This document shows, piece by piece, positions 36,657 to 45,221 of a DNA stretch of 64,000 nt (within the stretch, counting starts at the first letter, position 1; the number at the start of each line of letters is the position of its first letter). The DNA is from Petrocella sp. FN5. Its GTDB lineage: Bacteria; Bacillota; Clostridia; Lachnospirales; Vallitaleaceae. The stretch is from assembly GCF_029210395.1 (NCBI RefSeq), contig NZ_JARGDP010000006.1, positions 1 to 64,000 on the forward strand, given 5' to 3'. The notes under the pieces were generated by a model, which saw only the letters and a program-made list of their open reading frames with translations, was not told where the DNA came from and made no database searches. The position numbers and the translations under genes were made by a program.

Positions 36657-37358
36657 ATGGCAATCTACCAAGATGTGAAAAAAGAATTAATCCATAGAAT
36701 TCATGAAGGTGATTATAAAGCAGGGGAGAAGATACCTTCTGAAAGAGATTTGAGTCTTGTATTCAAAGTGAGTCGGATGACCATTAGACAGGCTTTATCA
36801 GAGCTTGTAGCGGAAGGTGTTTTGTACAAATCCATGGGACGTGGCACATTTGTGTCTTCACCCAGTCTATATCAGGAGAATTTGAAAAGTTTCACTCAGA
36901 CACTGATTGGTCAAGGGATGGTTCCTTCAACAAAAGTGATTGAGATTGCCACAATCTCACAAGTAAAAAAAATCAGCCAATGGCTGAATGTGGATCCAAT
37001 GGATTCTTATTATAAGGTTAAACGGTTAAGACTAGGGGATGGTGTACCCATCGCCCTAGAAACCATATACATACCAAAAAAATATGCAGAAGGCATTCAT
37101 AAACATGATTTGACGTCTTCATTATATAAGATACTTGAAAAAAAATATGGATATGACTTGACCCATATTACTTGCGATATTGAAGCCAATATCTCAAGTA
37201 GAATTATTATGGAGGCCATGGGATTAAATAAGCAAACAGCGCTCTTGAAAATAACAGGTATTACTTACGCCCAAAATGACCTAAAATTATTCTATGAAGA
37301 ATCGTATTATAGATCACAACTTTATAAGTATCATGTGGATATATTAAATAGACCTTAG
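36657..37358 (+). CDS. GntR-family regulator with UTRA domain (HutC type)
   Basis: This 233-aa regulator has an N-terminal winged helix (about 1-70, IPSERDLSLVFKVSRMTIRQALSELVAEGVLYKSMGRGTFV) and a C-terminal UTRA ligand-binding domain (about 88-228). The UTRA fold binds small molecules such as sugar phosphates; the ligand is unknown. It diverges from pflB and so may control itself and pfl. It ends overlapping the stop of the convergent hemerythrin gene by four bases. Confidence 0.9.
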   Translation: MAIYQDVKKELIHRIHEGDYKAGEKIPSERDLSLVFKVSRMTIRQALSELVAEGVLYKSMGRGTFVSSPSLYQENLKSFTQTLIGQGMVPSTKVIEIATISQVKKISQWLNVDPMDSYYKVKRLRLGDGVPIALETIYIPKKYAEGIHKHDLTSSLYKILEKKYGYDLTHITCDIEANISSRIIMEAMGLNKQTALLKITGITYAQNDLKLFYEESYYRSQLYKYHVDILNRP

Positions 37359-37744
37359 AGAAAGTCAATGTATTTTCGGTCAGTCTTTTGTATATGATGA
37401 ATGAGCCAATCACTTAGAAAAAGGAATATTTCTTCATTGAGTTCCGAAGTTTGCTCGGATATAGCGTCTTTGAATTTGGTCACATCTTCTACGAATTTTT
37501 TGTGTTCTTTTACATGTTCTTCATAGTTTGGATAATTGGCTGCTCTCATTAGCTTTTCTTCTTCTGTAAAATGAAAAATAGAATAGACCTTTAGTTCACT
37601 AATGAGTTTGATGGTATTTTCCACAGGTGCTTGGGAAATAATCAAGTCGTAAGCATCATTAAAGAGTTTTAATAGATTTTTGTGGTGGTCGTCCAAAACA
37701 GGGTTCTGAACACTATAATCCATTGACCAAGTATAATTTAGCAT
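37355..37744 (-). CDS. bacteriohemerythrin
   Basis: This 129-aa di-iron oxygen-binding protein has the full ligand pattern: H in LDDHHKNLL, HFTEEE, HVKEHKKF and HHIQKTDRKY. A four-helix bundle is expected. In anaerobes it may scavenge or sense O2 and protect oxygen-sensitive enzymes such as hydrogenase or PFL, which are encoded nearby. Confidence 0.93.
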   Translation of the reverse strand: MLNYTWSMDYSVQNPVLDDHHKNLLKLFNDAYDLIISQAPVENTIKLISELKVYSIFHFTEEEKLMRAANYPNYEEHVKEHKKFVEDVTKFKDAISEQTSELNEEIFLFLSDWLIHHIQKTDRKYIDFL

Positions 37745-37806
37745 AATATCATCCTTTCAAGTTGTATGATTGTTGAGCTCTTATATTATATCATTTTTTT
37801 AGTGTT

Positions 37807-37834
37807 TTGTACCTACTATTTCCTATGTTATAAT
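37807..37834 (+). promoter_or_regulatory. promoter of Crp/Fnr gene
   Basis: TTGTAC (37807-37812), a 16-base spacer and TATAAT (37829-37834). The -10 is inside the left arm of a long inverted repeat (37827-37887). Confidence 0.6.
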
Positions 37835-37887
37835 GATTCTTCAAGATGATTGAACGAAGCTTCAGCACATTGAAGAATCACTATAAC
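37827..37887. repeat. long inverted repeat across the -10 and leader of the Crp/Fnr gene
   Basis: Left arm GTTATAATGATTCTTCAA (37827-37844) and right arm 37870-37887 pair over 17 of 18 positions, with a 25-base loop. The left arm holds the -10 box and the right arm lies just before the ribosome site. It could be a self-operator, an RNA hairpin in the leader, or both. Confidence 0.7.
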
Positions 37888-37910
37888 ACATAATCAAGAA
37901 GGGTGATACG

Positions 37911-38600
37911 ATGAAAAAAGAACAGATTATTGAGGTACTTAGCGGGGTCAACCTCTTTAGGACCATGACACCGGATTGTATTTTGCTTAATATGAACAAA
38001 ATGAATTATCAAGTAAAAAACTATGACAAGAACGAAGTCATTGCCAGGGAAGGGGAGGATTGTAACCAAATTGGGATTGTTCTTTCAGGAAATCTAGAAC
38101 TGAGAAAAGAGTTTCCGGCTGGACATTACATGACGTTGACTTACTTGGAAAGCGGTCATATTTTCGGAGAAGTCATTGTTTTTTCAAATGTATCTAAGTA
38201 TCCTGCCACGATTATCACGACCATTAAAACAGAAGTTTTGTATATTAATAGGCAAGATGTTTTGCAACTAATGGAGGGGTGTGAATCCATTCTCAAAAAT
38301 TTTGTATCTGTCATTTCAAATAAAGTTGTTATGCTAAATAAGAAGACATCTATATTGTCTTTTAAAACCATAGAGGAAAAAGTGGCCAGTTATATCTTGG
38401 AAGAGTATAAGGCTAGGCGACAGATGACTTTTAATATACCTCTTAGTAGGAAGGAGTTGGCAGGCTACTTGAATGTGCCAAGACCATCCTTGTCTAGGAC
38501 CATGGGGAAAATGAAGACGGAAGGGATTATAGACTTTTATCAGAATACAGTTAAGATACTGGATCTTCAAGCTTTGGAAGATTGTCTTTTCAAAATCTAA
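37911..38600 (+). CDS. Crp/Fnr-family transcriptional regulator
   Basis: This 229-aa regulator has an N-terminal cyclic-nucleotide-type beta barrel (about 10-130) and a C-terminal winged helix (LSRKELAGYLNVPRPSLSRTMGKMKTEGII, about 175-205). It lacks the N-terminal CxxC cluster of true Fnr, so a [4Fe-4S] oxygen sensor is unlikely. It may bind a small effector or haem, as in related clostridial regulators. It lies between hemerythrin and hydG, so a role in anaerobic metabolism is plausible but not shown. Confidence 0.88.
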   Translation: MKKEQIIEVLSGVNLFRTMTPDCILLNMNKMNYQVKNYDKNEVIAREGEDCNQIGIVLSGNLELRKEFPAGHYMTLTYLESGHIFGEVIVFSNVSKYPATIITTIKTEVLYINRQDVLQLMEGCESILKNFVSVISNKVVMLNKKTSILSFKTIEEKVASYILEEYKARRQMTFNIPLSRKELAGYLNVPRPSLSRTMGKMKTEGIIDFYQNTVKILDLQALEDCLFKI

Positions 38601-38604
38601 AATC

Positions 38605-39981
38605 TTAGAAGAAAAGGTCTCTCTCACCTTTTTCAATGGCTTTTAGACGCAAAAGGGTTGTTTGCTTCATCTTTTCACTGGGAATTCGATCGATGTGGAT
38701 TTTAATTGTAGCTTCACCAAGTGTCTTTAGATCCTCATCTGCATAATCTTCTAGGTACTCTTTTAAAGTAAGCAAGGCATTGGGTTGACATAGATTATGA
38801 ATCTGGCCGCTTTTTGCAACTTGCATGAATCGATCACCGGTCCTACCGGCACGGTAGCAAGCCGTACAGTAACTTGGCAAGAAGCCTTTTTCCAGTAAGG
38901 ACTTTATAATCTCATGTTGCGGACGCTCATCGGCAAGTTGAAACTGACTTGCCATTTTTTCTTCATCCGTATAACCACCCACATCGGTTTTGGAACCGGC
39001 ACTGATTTGAGAAACGCCGATATGAATGACTTCTTCTCTAAAGCTAGCCTCTTCTCTTGTTGAGAGTATGATGCCGGTGTAGGGAACGGCCAGTCTGATT
39101 ATAGCCACCAAACGTTTAAATGCTTCATCATCAACAGCGTGTGGGTAAGCTTCAACCGCTACATCCATGGCTTTTTTGATGCGTGGTACAGACATGGTAT
39201 GGGGTCCAACACCGAAGACTTCTTCCAGGTGTTCTTTGTGCATCATCATCCCTAGTAGTTCATATTTGTAATCATAGAGTCCGAAAAGAGCACCAATACC
39301 CACATCATCAATACCACCTTCCATAGCACGATCCATAGCGGTCAGATGGTATTCGTAATTGGATTTTGGTCCTTTTGGATGGTATTTTTTATAAGTGGGT
39401 CGATGATACGTTTCTTGAAATAGGATGTAAGTACCGATATCGGCTGCTTTGAGTCGCTTGTAATTTTCTACGGTTGTTGCAGCCACATTAACGTTGATAC
39501 GTCTTATGGCCCCATTGTCACTTTTGGTCTTATAGATGACATCCATAGCGTGAAGCACGTAGTCCAAATCACAGTTGATGGGATCTTCCCCAGCTTCTAG
39601 TGCGATACGTTTGTGGCCCATAGCTTCGATTTTCAGGGCTTCCCTTGCAATTTCCTGATCGGTCAACTTACGTCTTGCTATGGTGTTGCTTTGTTTATAA
39701 CCACAATAAGTGCAGCCATTGACGCAATAGTTAGAGATATACAAAGGTGCAAACATAACGATGCGATCACCGTAGATGGTGTTTTTTATGTGGTTGGCAC
39801 AAGCGAACATCTCATTTAACAGTTCTTGGTCTTCAAACTGTAAGAGGGCAGCGACATCCTCTAGGCTCAAACCGACACAGGTTTTGGCTTTTTCTATGAT
39901 GGCACGTATGTCTTCTTTACTATGTTTGTAACCCGCTTCTAATAATGTCCTTATTTTTTGGTCATCTATAAAATTCTGCAT
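38605..39981 (-). CDS. hydG: [FeFe]-hydrogenase maturation enzyme HydG
   Basis: This 458-aa radical SAM enzyme makes CO, CN- and an Fe(CO)2CN-cysteine synthon from tyrosine for the H-cluster. It has the N-terminal C86-x3-C90-x2-C93 motif (CVNGCTYC). The HydG-only C-terminal cluster motif C372-x2-C375-x22-C398 separates it from ThiH. The motif spacing is exact. It is last in the aspA-hydF-TM1266-hydG operon. Confidence 0.96.
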   Translation of the reverse strand: MQNFIDDQKIRTLLEAGYKHSKEDIRAIIEKAKTCVGLSLEDVAALLQFEDQELLNEMFACANHIKNTIYGDRIVMFAPLYISNYCVNGCTYCGYKQSNTIARRKLTDQEIAREALKIEAMGHKRIALEAGEDPINCDLDYVLHAMDVIYKTKSDNGAIRRINVNVAATTVENYKRLKAADIGTYILFQETYHRPTYKKYHPKGPKSNYEYHLTAMDRAMEGGIDDVGIGALFGLYDYKYELLGMMMHKEHLEEVFGVGPHTMSVPRIKKAMDVAVEAYPHAVDDEAFKRLVAIIRLAVPYTGIILSTREEASFREEVIHIGVSQISAGSKTDVGGYTDEEKMASQFQLADERPQHEIIKSLLEKGFLPSYCTACYRAGRTGDRFMQVAKSGQIHNLCQPNALLTLKEYLEDYADEDLKTLGEATIKIHIDRIPSEKMKQTTLLRLKAIEKGERDLFF

Positions 39982-40001
39982 TTGTAATCCTCCATTTTAT
40001 G

Positions 40002-40262
40002 TTATTTATTGTCTTTCTTTGATAGTGCGCTTTTGACGTTGACGCCTTTTAGGGCGCCGAGTTGGCCGGTTAGGCTTCCAATTTGATCGGTTGTCCCATC
40101 GACGACAACAGAAATAATACTGATCTTACGCCCATTGATATTGGGTAGTCCCATTCGACCGACGATGATCTGATTGTGGTCATGTAAGACTTGATTAATG
40201 CGATGTACATCACCGTCTTTTTCTATTACGATACCTACAACGCCAATTCGATTTTCTATCAT
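40002..40262 (-). CDS. TM1266-type iron-only hydrogenase system regulator
   Basis: This 86-aa protein has an ACT/NikR-C-like fold and family patterns such as NRIGVVGIVIEKDGDVHRIN and GRMGLPNINGRKISIISVVVDG. Such proteins are found next to hydrogenase maturation genes and are annotated putative regulators; the effector is not known. It starts one base after hydF ends, so translation is coupled. Confidence 0.9.
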   Translation of the reverse strand: MIENRIGVVGIVIEKDGDVHRINQVLHDHNQIIVGRMGLPNINGRKISIISVVVDGTTDQIGSLTGQLGALKGVNVKSALSKKDNK

Positions 40263-40263
40263 G

Positions 40264-41499
40264 CTAATTCACCTCATCCCATATCATTTTTGCAAGTGGA
40301 AAGGGTTCCAGTGCTCTGTCAAGAATGCCGTGTACATAGGCAATCATAACGCCGTAATTGACAATTGGGACTTGAAGGGTTTCTACTGTTTCAAGCCGAT
40401 GGGCCATGGCTTTTTTGTTGAGCATGCAGGCACCACAGTGGATAATCAAGGCATAATCTTTAGCAGAATCTGTAAAACTTACACCGGATACATAATCAAA
40501 ATGCAATTGTTTACCGGTGAGTTGTTTGAGCCATCTCGGGATTTTGACACTACCGATATCGTCGGACTGTCTATGATGGGTACAGCCTTCTGAGATGAGC
40601 ACTTTATCACCATCTTTTAGGGCTTCTATGGCTTTTGCACCTTTAACAAGTTGTAGGAGGTCACCCTTGTGTCTGGCAAAAAGAATGGAAAAAGAAGTCA
40701 TGAGAATATCCTTTGGGGTATCGGCTGCAACCTTTAAAAAGGCCTGTGAGTCAGTGATGACCAGTTGGGGTTTGGTACCCAGTCGATCTAAAGTCTCTCT
40801 AAGTTCATGCTCTTTACAGACAATGGCTATGGCATCACTTTCTAGTATATCTCTTATGGTTTGTTGTTGGGGTAAGATGAGGCGTCCTTTGGGCGCGGCT
40901 TTATCTATAGGGGTGACCAAGACAACAAAGTCACCTGGATGAACCAAATCACCGACAATTCTGAAAGCATCTTCGTCAAGAGGCAGTGCTTGACTCATAG
41001 CTATTTTTAGTTCTTTGATCCCTTCTTTAGTTACGCTTGATACAGGATAGATAGGGATGCCTAAGTCTTTTGACAAGGCTTCTTGCCTAGAAACATCCAA
41101 GGCAGTAAGGTCCATTTTGTTAATCACACCGATTAAGGGAACTTTTTTATTATGAATGGTTTCAATAAGTTTTTTTTCAAATTCAAAAGAAGATTGGAGG
41201 CCGTCGATCACGAGAACGGCCAGGTCGGTTTTATTGAGCACCTCCAATGTTTTTTGTTTTCTCAAAGTACCAAGCCCAGTAGTGTCGTTAAGTCCGGCGG
41301 TATCAATGAGCATGACCGGTCCTAAGGGAAGAAGTTCCATTGCTTTATAAACAGGATCCGTTGTTGTACCCCTTACCTCGGAGACCAAAGCGATGTCTTG
41401 CTGGGTAACGGCATTGATTAGACTGGACTTGCCGGCATTGGTTTGCCCGAAAAAAGCAATATGTATGCGGTTGGATTGGGGTGTTTGATTAAGGCTCAT
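40264..41499 (-). CDS. hydF: [FeFe]-hydrogenase maturation GTPase HydF
   Basis: This 411-aa scaffold GTPase has an N-terminal P-loop GQTNAGKSS (about 18-26), a DTAGLND switch, NKMD specificity and a C-terminal cluster-binding set CTHH...HCGAC. It carries the assembled 2Fe subcluster to HydA. The order aspA-hydF-TM1266-hydG places it at the heart of the maturation operon. No hydE or hydrogenase structural gene is in the window. Confidence 0.96.
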   Translation of the reverse strand: MSLNQTPQSNRIHIAFFGQTNAGKSSLINAVTQQDIALVSEVRGTTTDPVYKAMELLPLGPVMLIDTAGLNDTTGLGTLRKQKTLEVLNKTDLAVLVIDGLQSSFEFEKKLIETIHNKKVPLIGVINKMDLTALDVSRQEALSKDLGIPIYPVSSVTKEGIKELKIAMSQALPLDEDAFRIVGDLVHPGDFVVLVTPIDKAAPKGRLILPQQQTIRDILESDAIAIVCKEHELRETLDRLGTKPQLVITDSQAFLKVAADTPKDILMTSFSILFARHKGDLLQLVKGAKAIEALKDGDKVLISEGCTHHRQSDDIGSVKIPRWLKQLTGKQLHFDYVSGVSFTDSAKDYALIIHCGACMLNKKAMAHRLETVETLQVPIVNYGVMIAYVHGILDRALEPFPLAKMIWDEVN

Positions 41500-41509
41500 A
41501 CGATTCTCC

Positions 41510-42910
41510 TTATGACTTGCCGGGAATACCCGGTTTGGTCACTTGTCTAGGGTTTAGAATAAGATCTACTGTAGCTTCAGGCAATACTTGGTGTTTTATT
41601 AGATAATTTCTAAGGGTTATGTCTTCATCTTTTGCTGCTTGTGTTATGGTTGCGGTTTGTTCGTACCCAAGGTGATGGATTAAGGCGGCACTAAGAGCGG
41701 TAGATTTTTCCAAGTGATGCCTGCAGTTATCCTCATTAGCGGTTAAGGTCTGAATGCATAATTGGTCAAAGGCATCCACACTTCGTATAAGTAAGTCCAG
41801 TGATTCAATAAGAGCATCGGCAATTAAGGGTGTAAAGGCGTTAAGCTCTAATTGTCCCAAATAAGAAGCTTGTGTTATTACGGCATCGTTACCGATGACC
41901 TTTAGGCTTGCTTGGAGAACAGATTCACAGATGACGGGATTGACCTTGCCGGGCATAATAGATGAACCGGCTTGTAAGGGTTTCATGCTTATTTCGTCTA
42001 GTCCGCCGGTAGGACCGGAAGCCATTAATCTTAAGTCACTGCTTATTTTTATCAAATTTGTAGCACAGGCTTTTAGAAAACCGGAAACCTCTACAAAAAC
42101 ATCCATATTCTGGTAGGTGTCCATGAGAAGGTCACTGCGTGCAATGCCAAGACCGGTTAAGTCTCTAAGTAGGTCGGTTACCATATAAATATAAGGCATG
42201 GTTGCGTTAAGTCCGGTGCCAACCGCTGTACCACCGATGCCGACTTCACGAAGCCTTTCTTCAACTTTATATATGCGCCATCGGTCTCTTGAGATGGCTT
42301 TGGCATAGGCAGCAAATTCTTGGCCAAGGGTGATGGGTAAAGCATCCATGAGCTGAGTGCGTCCCAGTTTTAATACATAAGAAAATTCCTGTTCTTTTAC
42401 TTGTAGATTTTCCTGTAAAGTCGCCAAATGGCCAGCAAGGATTCTGACTTTATAGATGGCAGTTATTCTTAAAGCGGTCGGGTATACATCATTGGTAGAT
42501 TGGGATAGATTTACGTGGTCAATGGGGTGAATGATGTTGTAATCGCCCTTAGGATGACCCATCTGTTCTAGAGCAACATTTGCAATGACTTCATTCACAT
42601 TCATGTTTGTGGAGGTGCCAGCACCGCCTTGTAAGGCGTCCGTCACAAGATGATCATCATAATCACCGGACATAATCTGGTCACAAGCAGCTATGATACT
42701 ATTTGCAATCTTGGAATTAAGTGCCCCGGTTTGTTTGTTGGCCATGGCACAGGCTTTTTTTACAAGCACCAGATTACGCACTAAATCCATATGAACCGGG
42801 CGACCTGCCAGTGAAAAATTATGAAGAGCCCGTTTGGTATGTATGCCATAGTAGGCATCTGAATGAATAAACATGGAGCCTAACTGGTCTTTTTCTGTTC
42901 GAAAATCCAT
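41510..42910 (-). CDS. aspA: aspartate ammonia-lyase
   Basis: This 466-aa fumarase/aspartase enzyme converts aspartate to fumarate and ammonia. The superfamily signature GSSIMPGKVNPV and the flexible catalytic Ser are present, as are TSTNMNVNEVIAN and LSQSTNDVYPT. It starts the hydF/hydG operon, ten bases before hydF. It may provide ammonium near H-cluster assembly. That link is inferred; it may equally be a fermentation enzyme. Confidence 0.94.
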   Translation of the reverse strand: MDFRTEKDQLGSMFIHSDAYYGIHTKRALHNFSLAGRPVHMDLVRNLVLVKKACAMANKQTGALNSKIANSIIAACDQIMSGDYDDHLVTDALQGGAGTSTNMNVNEVIANVALEQMGHPKGDYNIIHPIDHVNLSQSTNDVYPTALRITAIYKVRILAGHLATLQENLQVKEQEFSYVLKLGRTQLMDALPITLGQEFAAYAKAISRDRWRIYKVEERLREVGIGGTAVGTGLNATMPYIYMVTDLLRDLTGLGIARSDLLMDTYQNMDVFVEVSGFLKACATNLIKISSDLRLMASGPTGGLDEISMKPLQAGSSIMPGKVNPVICESVLQASLKVIGNDAVITQASYLGQLELNAFTPLIADALIESLDLLIRSVDAFDQLCIQTLTANEDNCRHHLEKSTALSAALIHHLGYEQTATITQAAKDEDITLRNYLIKHQVLPEATVDLILNPRQVTKPGIPGKS

Positions 42911-43229
42911 AATGACCTACTTTCAAAAAAATTAAGATTATAGAGTAAAAAAAGGTATAAGAAAACCCAACCCTGCTGTGTCATGGATACCCACTTCACA
43001 TAGTGACTGGAAATACTTGAATTCCTTGCTCTTAGACGCATCCTTGAGTTTAGAAAATGAATTTACTATCATTGTAAAAGATTTCTAAGAGTTTGTCAAT
43101 ATTTTATCAATTCTTCAGGCGGATTTGTTTTTCTCATTTTTATAAAGCTTTTATAAGTTTTTATGAACTTATATAGAAGTACGTGTTAAAATAATAAAAA
43201 ATAGGCTTAATTTTTAAGGAGGTGGCTTT
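42911..43229. promoter_or_regulatory. aspA/hyd operon promoter and divergent region
   Basis: On the minus strand, TTGACA (43094-43099), 17 bases and TACAAT (43071-43076) make a near-consensus promoter that leaves a leader of about 155 bases before aspA. The leader is partly dyad-rich, but I recognise no riboswitch. The plus side ends with AAGGAGG (43216-43222), which sets the GTG start of the kinase. Confidence 0.75.
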
Positions 43230-44447
43230 GTGGCCAACAAAGAAAAAGATGGAGCAGAGCAACCGGTGAGAAAAAAACCAGAGATGCCTGTAACCAATCA
43301 GATTTTTATCAAAACGTTTATTAGAACCAATGGAAACAATACCAATACCACCGAGGAACAGCGCTTGAGGCTTAAAAAATATCTGTTATTTTTAAGACTG
43401 TTTCCATTTATTTTCTTACTTGTGACCACAGGGTTTTTCTATCTACTTTTTTTTCTATCAAGATATAATTTTCCTAGATTGATTCTGTCGGGGATTTTCA
43501 TGGTTATTTTCATCCGAGAAGTCAGCACCTTAATTTTCTCTTTTAGGATGCGTAACAACATCTTACGTCCTTTAGAACACCTTCAACAGGCTGTAGATGA
43601 GGTGGCGGGTGGCAATTATGGCTATACAGTGGATGATACAGTTCCTACCATGATCAGTGGGCTTTTTCATTCTTTTAATAAAATGAGCGTACAATTAAAA
43701 GAAGGCCAAGCGGTCAAAGAAAAATATGAACAAAACCGTAAAGAGCTTATAGCCGGCATATCACATGACCTAAAAACACCCATCACATCTATTCTAGGTT
43801 ATGTAGAAGGTATTAATGAAGGAGTTGCCAATACGGAAGAAAAAATGCAGACTTATATGGATATTATTTATAAAAATGCGCAGTATACCAACCAGCTTAT
43901 TGATGACCTTTTTCTTTTTTCAAAGCTGGATATTAATCAAATGGAATATCATTTTGAACCTATTTCTGTTAAGGACTATTTTTTGGATATATGTGTTGAA
44001 AAGAAAATCGACTTGGAAGAACAAGGTGCAAAAGTGGTTTATGATATAGATATTGATGATGCATTTATTATGGCCATAGATTCAAAGTTGGTTCATAGAA
44101 TTGTAACCAACTTAATAGGAAACGCAGTTAAGTATAATGACAAGCAAAATCTGAAATTACACATAGAAGTGAAGGCTTTAGAAGGTGAGAAGCATGGCAT
44201 TATGGTACGTGTATCAGACAATGGGATTGGTATTGATGAAGCCCATATTCATCAGATTTTCGAGGTGTTTTACAGAGGTGATGATTCAAGAAGCAAGGAT
44301 GTAGGTGGTACAGGACTGGGTCTTTCTATATCCAGACAATTAGTTGAAGCTCATGGCGGCAACATATGGGCAGAGAGCACACCCGGTAAGGGGACGACCA
44401 TTCACTTCACACTGTTAGATCAACAAAAGGAGGTAAAGCATGGCTAA
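43230..44447 (+). CDS. sensor histidine kinase
   Basis: This 405-aa membrane kinase starts with GTG behind AAGGAGG. Two close transmembrane helices (about 53-75 and 80-100) leave almost no extracellular loop, so sensing is likely within the membrane. A HAMP domain (about 105-155), HisKA with H179 (ISHDLKTPITS) and HATPase with DNGIGI and GGTGLGLSIS follow. The response regulator gene overlaps its end by eight bases. This intramembrane-sensing type often detects envelope stress. No dedicated target is adjacent, so the signal is unknown. Confidence 0.9.
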   Translation: MANKEKDGAEQPVRKKPEMPVTNQIFIKTFIRTNGNNTNTTEEQRLRLKKYLLFLRLFPFIFLLVTTGFFYLLFFLSRYNFPRLILSGIFMVIFIREVSTLIFSFRMRNNILRPLEHLQQAVDEVAGGNYGYTVDDTVPTMISGLFHSFNKMSVQLKEGQAVKEKYEQNRKELIAGISHDLKTPITSILGYVEGINEGVANTEEKMQTYMDIIYKNAQYTNQLIDDLFLFSKLDINQMEYHFEPISVKDYFLDICVEKKIDLEEQGAKVVYDIDIDDAFIMAIDSKLVHRIVTNLIGNAVKYNDKQNLKLHIEVKALEGEKHGIMVRVSDNGIGIDEAHIHQIFEVFYRGDDSRSKDVGGTGLGLSISRQLVEAHGGNIWAESTPGKGTTIHFTLLDQQKEVKHG

Positions 44448-45129
44448 GATATTAATTATTGAAGATGATAAAAACATTGCAGGTCTTGAAAAGGATTATT
44501 TAGAAATGAACGGTTACGAGACAAAAATCGTGGCAGACGGATTAGAGGGTGTAAAGGAAGCCAGAACCAAAATGTATGACCTTATTATTATTGATGTGAT
44601 GTTGCCTACAATCAATGGGTTTGATATATGTGCGATGATTCGTGATGAGTTAAGCATCCCAATGATTATTGTATCAGCACGAAATGATGATATTGATAAG
44701 ATTAAAGGCTTGGGACTAGGTGCAGATGATTATATAACGAAGCCATTTAGCCCAAGTGAGCTTATAGCCAGAGTCAAAAATCAGTTGGCACGTTATGAAA
44801 GGTTCCTAAAAAGCAATGAAGATGGGGCTACCTTGGAGTATCACAACATCGTTCTTAATAAGGAAGCAAGAAAGGTGATTATTGGTGGAAAAGAGGTAGC
44901 GTTTACGGCAACAGAGTTTGATATGCTTCAGTTTTTTATGAAAAATCCGGATATCGTGCACAGCAAAACCATTCTATTTGACCGTATATGGGGTGAAGAT
45001 GAGTATGGTGATATTGCAACTGTGGCGGTATATATACAGAAAATACGCAAGAAAATAGAGAAAAATCCATCCACACCAAAAATTATAGAGACAGTTTGGG
45101 GTGCTGGCTATAGGTTTAATAAGTTCTAA
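44440..45129 (+). CDS. OmpR-type response regulator
   Basis: This 229-aa regulator has a receiver domain with acidic pocket IEDDK, a phosphoacceptor Asp in IIIDVMLPTINGFD and the Lys in ITKPFSPSE. The C-terminal winged helix has ATEFDMLQFFMKNPDIVHSK and TVAVYIQKIRKKIE. It is the partner of the kinase upstream, with overlapping reading frames. Targets are unknown. Confidence 0.93.
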   Translation: MAKILIIEDDKNIAGLEKDYLEMNGYETKIVADGLEGVKEARTKMYDLIIIDVMLPTINGFDICAMIRDELSIPMIIVSARNDDIDKIKGLGLGADDYITKPFSPSELIARVKNQLARYERFLKSNEDGATLEYHNIVLNKEARKVIIGGKEVAFTATEFDMLQFFMKNPDIVHSKTILFDRIWGEDEYGDIATVAVYIQKIRKKIEKNPSTPKIIETVWGAGYRFNKF

Positions 45130-45165
45130 TGCCTGTTGACAATCCATAATCATAATGTTATTTTT

Positions 45166-45201
45166 AATAAGGATGTTGAATTTTTATTCGACATCCTTAT
45201 T
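45166..45201 (+). terminator. terminator after the two-component genes
   Basis: A stem pairs AATAAGGATGTTGAAT (45166-45181) with 45186-45201, with one mismatch, 36 bases after the regulator stop. Confidence 0.75.
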
Positions 45202-45221
45202 CTTAGAATATGAGGTGTATT

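Noticed and set aside
37911-38600. True Fnr with an oxygen-labile [4Fe-4S] cluster
   Set aside because: The N-terminal cysteine motif of Fnr is absent; only a generic Crp/Fnr call is supported.
43230-45129. A second WalRK pair
   Set aside because: The kinase lacks the extracellular and cytoplasmic PAS domains of WalK and there are no yycHI genes; a separate system fits better.
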